DNA from: Smallanthus sonchifolius
Lineage: Eukaryota > Streptophyta > Magnoliopsida > Asterales > Asteraceae
Length of the DNA: 64,000 bases
NCBI GenBank assembly: GCA_023525975.1
Contig: CM042034.1
Coordinates: 4,037,501 to 4,101,500, forward strand
Reading direction: 5' to 3'
Shown in pieces: positions 48,087 to 57,837 of the stretch. Below the pieces are notes generated by a model. That model saw only the letters and a list, made by a program, of their open reading frames with translations, was not told the DNA's origin and did not search any database. The translations under genes and the position numbers were made by a program. Within the stretch, counting starts at the first letter, position 1. Every line of letters starts with the position of its first letter.

Positions 48087-49224
48087 AATCACCCGGCGGG
48101 TTCAAGGGGGTTGCGCCCTCGGCGGGGTCTAAAGTGAAGAGCCTTTGGTAGGGTCTCGCTGCCTAGCCGTGACTGATTATCAGCAATAAGAAAGTAAGGT
48201 GGAAAATTTTATGTTACCTTAATGAAATACCATTGAAAGTTGCTTAAGATTTGCATGCTTGTTGTAAAACTTTATAGGAATTGATCCACTAGTAGCAATT
48301 GATTATCGGCAGTAAGTTACTACTCGTCACTAACAAGTTGGTCATAAGTAGTAATGACATCACTGACAAATAGACATCAACTAATCAGTAGCGATCATGC
48401 CATTCGAGTATAAAGAAGTATCAACCGAAAATTAAGTTTGATATTTTGAAATAATTTATTTTCTGTTTAAGTATAATGATTAATGATATGTCATATTTAT
48501 TGATTTGGTAATGTGTTTCTATTTACACTTAATGGTTTTCTAGTGACAACATGTTGGTGGCGGTTTAGTGCGATTTCTAGACGTAGCCTTGCCTCTTGAA
48601 TGCAAGCCAATGATGGAACAACATGTATCGGCTAGAGTTTTTCATGGCTATTATGAGTAGGGAGAAATGGCTGTTTATGTTAGGTTTAAAAACGACATGT
48701 GGTGGCGAGTAGGATTTTCAACTACTGTGTTAATTTCGCAAAGTCCATTATTTAAATAAAAAAATCAAAGAGTCCGCAAAAATAGTCATTGTGCTGGTTC
48801 GAACGTGCGGCTAGAGCATTATAAACATAGAGTAAAACCATTGGGCCAAAGCCCCATTATATTATATATAATAGTATGTTAGAAAATTATATATGTTTTT
48901 TTAACGACAATTTGGATCACACATTATATATGTTGAATAAAAGAAATTTTTAATTGTTTGTAATAAAACTTTATAAATTATAAAATATTATTTTAAAATA
49001 AGATGCGATTAAATAAATAAAATATAAAATAGTTAATAAATAAAAAATAAATTTTTTTTAAATTCATAAAATTATAACGTGAAAAAAATAAATTATTTAG
49101 TCTCTTTTGCTTTCTTTTAAGCAAAGAAAAGGTTAAAATTTGACGCAAAGGCAAACAAGAAAAGGCCCTTCGGCACAGAAAAAGGGGCACAGAAAACACA
49201 CACATACACACACACCAAGCATCC
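48087..49224. other. Intergenic DNA upstream of the glutaredoxin gene
   Basis: Bases 48091-48165 (GCGGGTTCAAGGGGG, TTGCGCCCTCGGCGGGG) look like more retroelement sequence next to copy B. Bases 48775-48845 contain GTTCGAACGTGCGGC, a weak tRNA/SINE-like trace. The last 100 bases are the probable 5' UTR, with CA-rich ACACACACATACACACACACC just before the ATG. Confidence 0.4.
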
Positions 49225-51927
49225 ATGGCTGCAACTTCTCATCTTACTAGAAGCTTCACCTCTGTTTCTCTACCCCCCGCCACTCTCTCTCACTTCCCTC
49301 ACTCTCCTTCCTCCGTTTCATCAATCGCCACCAACATTCTTCATCACAAAACATCCTCACGAAGAACCCTAACCGTCAGAAAACATGGCGCTCTCGAGAT
49401 CCATGCCATGACTGCTTCCTTCGGATCTCGATTAGAGGAGACTGTGAAGAAAACAATCACCGATAATCCGGTTGTTGTGTATTCCAAAACCTGGTGTTCG
49501 TAAGTTATTTAACGTTTCTATTTTTGGAATTTAATTTTTTCTTCAGCTTGTTTTGAAGTGGTTGTTTGTTTGTTTTGTTTCTGTTTTGATTGTGAAGGTA
49601 TTCTTCTGAGGTGAAATCGTTGTTCAATCGGCTTCGTGTGCAGCCACTTGTGGTTGAATTGGATCAAATGGGTGAGTGTTGGTTTGGTATGGTTTTATGA
49701 TGTAAATTGGGGGTTTTATGTTTGAGATGGAAGTTGTTTTCATATATATTTGGGGAAAAGGTGAAATAACGAATTGGAAGTCAAATTTGAACTGGACTTT
49801 TGATGAAAATGATCTGTGATTCTGTGAAGGTTGGTTAGGTTTAGAAATTCATTCAGTTAGGGTTTAGGATTGAGTTTATCATTTTGGTGCAGCCATATAC
49901 TAGTTTTAGGTTGCAATATTTCAAACATACCTAATAGCAAATATGTCTGAAAATGAAATAGAGTCTTGAACCACTTGTAAGCTTCTAGAAACTTATACCA
50001 TGTTAATAAGTTACCTTGGAGATTTTTGGTATCGGGAAGCAATTAGAAGGTGTATACGTCATCTACCTCGTTTAAACCATCTGTAATATGCATGCATTTG
50101 TTCAATCATTAACTAATTCATTATGGGGTTGATTGTTTTCGCGCAATATTTTTAATTTGGCATCTCAATAGGTTAAGGGAATTTTCCGACAAGAGAATGG
50201 ATTATGGGAGTGTGTGACTTGAACTATTGTTGTCAAGATTCTGTGATCAACCCCACATGCAATATAACCACATTTTAATAAACAACTCTCTTGTTTTGAG
50301 AGAAAATTAAATGAATCCCATTTCTCTGTATCTTGAATGTGCTTAACTGTGGTTATGCCAAGTATTATACAGTATACTTAGTTTTTCACCATCATGTGCA
50401 CTTTAATTTTGGAGTTAAACATACAATATCTGCAAATAAGTTGTTAGGATTTAGAAATACTGAATAGAGCTTTTTTTTTTCTCCTCAGGTGCACAAGGGC
50501 CTCAGCTACAGAAGGTTCTTGAACGACTTACTGGGCAGCATACGGTTCCAAATGTTTTTATTGGTATGTTGGAGATGCATTAAGAATCTCATATACTTTT
50601 CCACTTGAGAAATGAGAACAATTATGCTTTAATTTGAACGGAATGGACCTCGATCATAAACAGTTATTGCCTAAATTTTTTATTGCGCGCACCCAATGTG
50701 CATGATATAAATGTACTGGTGGTGGCAATTTCGACCCATTTAATATATATATGCTAGGGTCGGGTTATGTTTTATCTCTAATGGATCAATAAAAGAATAT
50801 AAAAAAAGGGAACAAGTCAAATGGGTTGAAAATCGCGTAGCGAGTATTTTTTATGCGTACAACCTTGTAAATTACTTTATGAAACAATTTGAATTATTAT
50901 TGTATGATATATCTTTTTAGTGATGTATTTTTGTAATCATATTTAACGCATAAATTACTTACAAAGGTATATTATAAAAGAAAGAAAATGTACAAAGCGT
51001 TTGAGTGACTCACCCATTTTTCCACCAACAAGATACATATTTTTATAGCGTAAATACAATTCAGGGTCTGTGTCTGCTGCTGAATTTGAACTGATGACCT
51101 TCCATCACCTTTTACAGTATCAACAACACGTGAGAAGAAATTTTGAAATGAAAAAATAAAAATAAAACTGGTTTACAGTAGCATTCAGTATATTATTTCT
51201 GCTTTAATTTATAATTTGTTTATTTATCTCGTTCTTTGATAACAGGGGGCAAACACATAGGCGGTTGTACTGGTACCTTCTTTACCATATCCTTTTTGTT
51301 ACTTCATCTAATAACTATTCTTTCGTTTTCATCCTCCTTGGATATCATTATGCTTGATTATGCAAGCATATTATATGTGGGAAAAGAGTTTGCGTTAGAA
51401 ATTAGAATCGGTAATCACACTCATAAAACCAAAAGTCATACATGGTACTTTGGTAGTATACACATGATTTAACACATTGCTTACGGATCCATAAGTGTTG
51501 TTAGAAATATTTTATCTTATGATCATGAATTTTGTACTTTATAGTTCAAATTCACTTATTAGAAAACAAGGATGACTGTCCTAACTGTAATTTATAAAAG
51601 TTATCATTAAAGCCATAGATCACATAAAGATTGACTCCTTAGAGACACTAGGACTTGAGGCATCGTGTATCTTTAAAATTTTTGGTACAACTTGGGACCC
51701 ACAACTCTTTGTTGACCCTTCTTTCTAAAAAAGGTTTATAAATACTTAATGGTCTAAAATATGATTACAAAACCATATTATCATAGTAATAGCCGATCTT
51801 TTAGATAAAGAGATTTAGGAGGTTCTATAATACTATAAATGTCGTCTCGTGATTTGGTGCAGACACGGTGAAGTTACATAGGAAAGGGGAACTTGAAGCT
51901 TTGCTGGCGGAAGCGAAAAACACATAA
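49225..51927 (+). CDS. Plastid-type glutaredoxin with WCSYS active site (GRXS12-like)
   Basis: Five coding exons join in phase: 49225-49499, 49598-49671, 50489-50563, 51246-51272, 51863-51927. The product is 171 aa. The first 60 or so residues are Ser/Thr-rich and basic with few acids (TSSRRTLTVRK), a typical plastid transit peptide. The glutaredoxin fold follows: VVYSKTWCSYSSEVKSLF with catalytic Cys91 and Ser94 in place of the second Cys, TVPNVFIGG with the cis-proline, and GGCTD with Cys149, which together bind glutathione. WCSYS is the signature of GRXS12, a plastid stromal glutaredoxin that reduces glutathionylated proteins. Exon 4 is only 27 nt, but the conserved GGKHIGGCT fixes it. The 1.2-kb intron 4 contains nothing recognisable. 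The WCSYC relative GRXC5 is the alternative family call and is excluded by Ser94. Confidence 0.93.
50722..51030. repeat. GGGTCA-type MITE in intron 3 of the glutaredoxin gene
   Basis: Starts GTGGTGGCAATTTCGACCC and ends near CCCATTTTTCCACCAAC, with AGGGTCGGGTTATG and TTTTGTAATCATATTT inside. The last motif is shared with bases 5-20 of the window. Confidence 0.5.
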
Positions 51928-53101
51928 TTCTACTCCAGATGTGTTGTACCAGTTGAACCATTATACCAGTGGTTGGTTGTATTTGGTTTGATATTCAGAA
52001 CATTAACATCTGTTTGTAGGTGATTCATCTTTTGAAATTTCATGTCTTTATAGCCAGTGTCAACTTCAACTACAACTCCCGTTCATTTAAAGGTTTATTT
52101 TGCAGAATTACAATCCTTTGGATATAACAGTTACTATATGAATTTTCTATAGAACTTATGTTTGTCATAATAACATATTTATATTGTATTCCAGTGAAAA
52201 TTAAATGTATAAAACATTTAAATTCGAAAGTGCATCAATTAAATGCCAGTCAGTTGTTTCAGATTTTAAATTTCACAAAACAGGTTTGTCATCGATTGGT
52301 TTTTTGCTAAACAATACGGATGTAAACTTACCGTATGCCGTTTATGAACCATTAGTTGGAAAGTTGGTTTATGTTCTTTACTTGTTAAAACAAATTTACC
52401 TGAACAATATTATGTGTTTGTGAATGTTTGGTAACCATAGAAACCTTTAATAAGGGAAAAGGATTAAAAAGAAACCTTTTTGAACCATTAATCATACTTG
52501 ATCAATGTGTCATGGGTTATATGCCGAGGCCTTGTACGGTGTCCTGGGTTGCCTCTGAGCCAGTTAATCTATCTTGTTTATGATAAAGTTTGATGGTTTT
52601 GTCATATCTTTGACTCATCATAGGAGCGGCCAAAGCCTCAAATACAATCTTCAAACATTTGGTTTGTCACATTCTCCCCATTACCAAACCATGCATGTCC
52701 TCGTGTATTTGTTTCACTTCCCCGGGAAGCACCCCATTGGATTTGGCTAAAGGGACGTTCATAAACAAGTTGATCCCAACGTGTGGCAACCTTTCCACCT
52801 TGGATCCTTCCACCTCGATCCATTACTTGGGTATGCCCATTACCCTTTATGGTGATCAACAATAGTTTCATATCACAACCACCGGAATCCTGCAATCGGT
52901 TCAACAATTATAAGTTGTACGGTGCTAATGACCCATTTGCAGACTTGTGGCCCCAATGACCCTGTTTTAGACAAATGGCACTGAAAAGTTATCGGATTTA
53001 TGGCATCGACACGCCGAGTTTTGAACACGATTGCCTAGTCTTCCAACTTTCATTCTAGCTACTAGGATGAACGAAGCAACAAATTTCTTTACGACTTCAT
53101 G
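51928..53101. other. 3' flank of glutaredoxin and low-copy repeat remnant
   Basis: Probable 3' UTR to about 52200. Bases 52520-52640 resemble 55890-56000 (GGCCTTGT.CGG, GCCAGT.AAT, TTTATGATAA, GGAGCGGC), so this is part of a dispersed repeat. The minus-strand frame 52638-52907 has no recognisable domain. Confidence 0.35.
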
Positions 53102-53314
53102 TGTAACATCCCAAAAACTTCTAACAATAGGTTAGGACACGTGTCGGATAATAAACATGGCCAAAGAACCCAACCGGGTTCGAAACTGGAAGACTATTCG
53201 CCCGGAAATAGCCCAAAACTTCACATAAGCATATCTCGAGCTAGAAAAAGAGTTACGTGAGCCATAATATATGAAAACGGGGTGTTTCGACGAGGAGAAT
53301 ATGAAAATATGGAA

Positions 53315-53573
53315 TGTCGGACCGATATCCTAAGCATAACGGTCCGACATATGTTGCTGAAGCAATTCAGGAGGCTTTGACAGGTGTTTTGACGACTCAG
53401 CACCCACGTCGGACCGATATGGTTTACACGTCGGTCCGACATCCGGACGTCGGACCGACATGGATTAGACGTCGGTCCAATACGTGCTGCAGAAGCAAAA
53501 AAAAAGAGGTTTTGACGCGTGTCACCGACTTCAGCCGAAGTCGGACCGACTTGGGATGACATGTCGGTCCGAC
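53315..53573 (+). promoter_or_regulatory. Eight TCGGWCCGA-type boxes upstream of the LTR TATA box
   Basis: TCGGACCGA or TCGGTCCGA (some with one change) occurs near 53317, 53340, 53409, 53431, 53450, 53472, 53541 and 53564, in both orientations, with ATAT, ACAT or ACTT beside most. The TATA box lies at 53592. Position and palindromic form suggest an LTR enhancer array. Confidence 0.6.
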
Positions 53574-53914
53574 ATGGACCTCCAGGAAGCCTATAAATAG
53601 ATGTTAAAGCCGTTCATTCAACACAAACAACACACACAAACACCATAACACACCAAACACTCTGAGGAGGATTAGAAGACCCGGTGCGGCGCGTTTAAAT
53701 GCGAGAGCGGTACGCTACGAGTGCGGTTCGGATCCGGAGAGACGTTTAAGCAAGGAACGAGCGTAGGAAATGACCCGAGACTATCGTAAGTACACTGGAC
53801 CCGTACCTTAGATAAATTTTTATATGAATTATGTGATTATGTGCTACATGTGGAACTAAGGTACGGGGTAATGACGAATTAGTCTAAACACTAAATGGGA
53901 ATAATGAAGTAGTC

Positions 53915-54920
53915 ACGACGTATCCAAGGGGTGGTGGATACGCCGCTGGTACTTCCTATATTTAAACCTCTTGATACTTCGTGGTGAAACCATTATGAAT
54001 GTTTAGGGGTATAGACTAAATAAAAGTAATAAGAATATAGTAAACGTACAGGAGAACTTCCGACCGGTATGTAGTTATCGGACAAACGGAATGTTCTGTC
54101 TAAGGAAAGAGTGATGTATAAATCTCTCCTAGACACGTCACTCTTTCCTGGAAACATCTCTGTTAGAGGTAATACTCTGGATGGATAATCACCCCAGTTT
54201 ACAATATATGATAAGTATGAATAAAGAAAGCTTAATTCTAAATAAAGAAATATCTGTAATGTATTATAGGGGTGGTGGGTACGCCGCTGGTACACCCTAT
54301 ATATAAACCTCTTTAATACATCATAGAGTCGTCTTTATGAGGAATTAGGACAAGAATGGGACAAAAACATGAAGAAGTCATGCTATCAAATAAATGATGA
54401 GAAACACTTAATCTTAAGCAAACGAGTATTCATGAGATGTTAAAGGGGTGGTGAATACGCCGCTGGTACTTCCTATATATAAACCTCTTTAACATAACAT
54501 GACGAAACCTTTGTAAGGGATTAGAGCAAGAGTTAAGATAAAAGTATAAAGAGATCATGCTACTAAATGAGAGCTAAGTAAAGCAGTATTCATGGGACGT
54601 TAAAGGGGTGGTGGATACGTTGCCGGTACTTCCTATATATAAACCTTTTTAACGTAACATGGAGAAACCTTTATAAGGAATTAGAGCAGGGATGACACTT
54701 ATGGATTTGCATCACCTTCAACTATGAAACTATATGTGCGAATATGTAATGCATATGAATACGTGAATGCATGATAAATGATCATGCTATATGTGTAAAT
54801 ACGAATGTGTGATGGAAACGAGTCTAAGTCTTAAAATGGAATAACAGAGTACTCATGAAGTGTAAAAGGGGTGGTGGATACGCTGCTGGTACTTCCTATA
54901 TATAAACCTCTTTAGTGCAT
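53915..54920 (+). repeat. Five dispersed units with a shared core and paired flanks
   Basis: Each unit has GGGGTGGTGGATACGCCGC (with small changes), then TGGTACTTCCTATATATAAA and CCTCTTT. Left/right flanks are complementary: 53915-53931 with 53967-53982; 54259-54272 with 54308-54321; 54437-54448 with 54484-54495; about 54598-54608 with 54644-54654; and a weaker pair around 54858-54870 and 54906-54920. Flank sequence changes between units while pairing is kept in the first four. Confidence 0.75.
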
Positions 54921-55013
54921 TATGGGGAAACCGTTAGGAAGTTTTAAGGTGAGGACTGGTTAGGAAAACATTGGGAGGCTGTGAGTCTATGATACTCAAG
55001 GTCCCAATGTAAT

Positions 55014-55262
55014 GAGATGTCCAGCCTACGGGGCGGGCCTCAATGAATGAAAGAAAAGGAGACGTCCAACCTATGGGGCGGGTCTCAATAAGAAATGAAT
55101 GAGTGAATGAAATGAGATGTCCAGCTTACGGGGCGGGTCTCAGAGATGTCCAGCCTACGGGGCGGGTCTCAAATAAAAACTCGGACCAGAGGTACGGCCT
55201 ACGGGGCACACCCATAAAATATACGAATAACGTGACCGGAGGTACGTCCGGAGATGGTCACG
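55014..55262 (+). repeat. Four GAGATGTCCAGCC.ACGGGGCGG repeats and a GTGACC hairpin
   Basis: The 28-base unit recurs near 55014, 55061, 55113 and 55143, and a diverged half (GGTACGGCCTACGGGGCACACC) follows near 55191. Unit ends GAGA and TCTC can pair. Further on, GTGACC and GGTCAC (about 55231-55262) enclose GGAGGTACGTCCGG. Confidence 0.65.
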
Positions 55263-55596
55263 TGGGCGCCGAGAGCCCGATAAAACTTGAACAATAATAA
55301 GAACCTAAAGGGTTCATAAAATGAATGGTGCAGTGTACTTCTTTAGTGTAAGCTAATCCAAAAACGTTTTCCAAACACTACAGGTTAAGAGCATGTGGAA
55401 TGAGGCTTCCTAAGGACGTGACTGATCGGAGTTGAAGAATCCCTATGGTATATGATGTAATATTTTATGTAAAGACAATATTTATAATAAAATACACCTG
55501 TGTCACTTTAGTGACAATGTTTTGAAAAATCTGGGACCGTTTTCCGCTATAAAATTCTGATAAATTAATGTAGTAAAAATAGGGTGTTTCATCATG

Positions 55597-57135
55597 TCTT
55601 TATGACACTCTCGGAATTGATTGTACATGCGCATCGACTAGTCCTCGGACACCTTCATCGAGAGTAAAGTTCCAATCGACCAAGTTGAAGTCCATGACCA
55701 CCTTCAACACCAGTCACCCCTCAGACACCTTTCGCTACATTTCTACGGGTTAAAGCCTGCCCGTCAACCAACCAACCAACCATGGGCGATAATGTTGATC
55801 TGCTTCCCACCACCATTGTGTAGCCATCATTTTTTAGAACATTTGAGATAAGTGACGTGCCAACATATCTTAGGCATGTCTTTGATATCACTTTATCATA
55901 GGGTTCTCTTCCAAGGCCTTGTGCGGCACCCATGGTTGCCACTAGGCCAGTCAATCAATCATGTTTATGATAAGATTCACTAGTTTCGTCCTACCTTAGT
56001 GGAGCGGCTACAACCCCCAACCAATGTTACACCGTAGTGGAAGCACAACACTGTAAGACTTTCCTCTGTATGACTGAGACTTTCCCCTATGGGGACAATA
56101 TGAGTAGCCATTAAACCCAAGTGTTCAAGCACTAACCAAACAGGTACGATCTACAAAAATTTGATCCGTCACAAATGCCTCACATCAATTTAAGAGCTTT
56201 TGAGAAGATAAACATCAGTTCAAACACATGTCTGTCAATGAAAAAAAAACCCTCAAAAAGCTCAACCCCCAAAACACCTCAACACGCTAATGAGCTAGAT
56301 TTTTCCATTTGCCAAAACACATTGAATAGCAATCGATACTGATTTCACCAAGATTTTGTGCGAAATTGAAGAAGTTATAAATGGTAAAATGCTCGTAATG
56401 GCGTTAACAACATTATTAACGGTAGAGTTATGTTCAATATAAATGTATAAATTTATAATATTAAAGTTTATAAATTTAATCATTTAATGTTAATAAAGTT
56501 GCTACTCATAAACCTTTTAGAAGCGGTCATGATTTCAATAACCACAAAGGACTTTGTACCCTGTTTTAAGGGTTGACTACTCAAAACCAAACATTTTATG
56601 ACAAAGACACGACTATTAAAAAACTCATGCACCTTGCATTTAAAGAACAAATATGAAGGGTATGGTAAACATCAATTTATAGTTTTAAATTATAATTTGC
56701 TAAATGTAAAAATATGAAGGTTTGGTAATCATCAATTTTTATAGTTTTAAGTTGTTGTAAACTACATCTTAAATCTTCATGTAATTAACAACTATGAAAT
56801 TAAATGATAATATTTTAATGGATTATTGGATTTTAATAATCTCACATTTTAAAGGGCATTGAAGACAATTTTCTCAACGTATACTTTTAAATACTTCAAA
56901 ATCTTGAATGGTTATTGCTGTTAAAAAAACTTCAAAATATGTTAGATCATTGATCGTCTAACGAAAATATAAAAACTTTTTAATTAAAATTCTTCCATAA
57001 TTATAAATAAGAAAGATATTGCAAATAGAGATACATATTACATCACTCAACATTTAGCAATATTGCTACTAACAAACTACATTGCTAGAGATCTTCCAAT
57101 CTTATAACTCCACACACACATATATGGAACCTGAT
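55597..57135. other. Intergenic DNA, partly a repeat resembling 52520-52640
   Basis: Bases 55890-56000 match the left flank of the solo LTR in motif order. From 56290 on the sequence is AT-rich and apparently unique. No gene is supported. Confidence 0.35.
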
Positions 57136-57691
57136 TTAGTAACACTCATACAATTTGACATCCATTTCAAGTCAAAAATAATACGCTCCTTGTGTGATAT
57201 CAGTACGAATAGTAACAATCCCTCTTGTCATAAAGAAATCTCCAGTGCCACCAAAGACCGAAAAATCCCTTGTCTCCTCATCCATGAGATCCGCGCCCAT
57301 AATATTAATCGTACCTTTATGTTTAGTGGAATTGAAAATTAACGTGTAAGAAAACCAAGCACTATACGCATTCTTCATATCATAGAAGTAGAATCCTTGA
57401 GCTCCAGCCATTTGGGGAGATAAGAGGTGGTTGTCTTTGGTCATGGGATCGTCGAAGACCACAAGCATTCCATGGTTGAAATTCCCAAGCTTCGTTTGGG
57501 TTCGTGACTTTTGCTGATGTGGCATTAGCGGCATTGGTGCCATTGAAGAGGATGTCATGGTAGTAGAGAATAAATCTCTTGCAAGGTTTCTTCTTGTCTA
57601 GATTTTTGGAGTGAGCAATTATGGAAAAAGAGTGTAGGATCAAGAGTGAAAATAAAATGAAAACAACGTGTTTGTAAACTATGCATGCCAT
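57136..57691 (-). pseudogene. Dirigent-protein pseudogene (frameshift and premature stop)
   Basis: A single-exon minus-strand gene, as usual for dirigent proteins. It starts MACIVYKHVVFILFSLL (57691), a signal peptide, then the dirigent start YYHDILFNGTNAAN. Near 57488-57500 the frame shifts by one base: upstream reads KVTNPNEAW, downstream reads LGNFNHGMLVVFDDP in another frame. The rest is a good dirigent core (GAQGFYFYDMKNAYSAW, INIMGADLMDEETRDFSV, GGTGDFFMTRGI). After QGAYYF a TGA (57172-57174) stands where a CGA Arg codon is normal, and the family tail KLYECY continues beyond it to TAA at 57136-57138. A TATA-like TATATATAGT lies about 50 bp upstream. Dirigent proteins guide stereoselective coupling of phenoxy radicals in lignan formation; this copy should not make a full protein unless the frameshift is a sequencing error. 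Confidence 0.85.
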
Positions 57692-57837
57692 TGCAAGTTT
57701 GAATTTGTGTTCAAAAAATGAGTTTCCTTGTTCAATATATATAGTAACAAGTGAAAGGATAGGCATTATTTAGGTGTAGAAATTTGTTGTTAAAAACACA
57801 AATAATAGCCGATGTATAATGATGTAAGCATTGGTTT

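Larger units (their letters stand above)
53102..55591 (+). mobile_element. Solo LTR (2,490 bp) with perfect 5-bp TSD
   Basis: Ends TGTAACATCC and GGGTGTTTCA form a short imperfect inverted pair with TG...CA termini, and TCATG is duplicated on both sides (53097-53101, 55592-55596). There is no primer-binding site, gag-pol or second LTR, so this is a solo LTR left by recombination. A TATA box (TATAAATAG, 53592-53600) is followed by a CA-rich leader (from 53620) as at an LTR transcription start, which gives plus orientation. Large LTRs starting TGTAACA are commonly Gypsy, but the superfamily cannot be proven without internal sequence. Confidence 0.88.

Noticed and set aside
48790..48850. Possible tRNA-derived SINE near GGTTCGAACGTGCGG
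   Set aside because: No A box at the proper spacing, no tail and no flanking duplication.
53221..53562. 113-codon minus-strand ORF in the solo LTR
   Set aside because: It overlaps the TCGGWCCGA box array and is open because of the repeated motif, with no protein resemblance.
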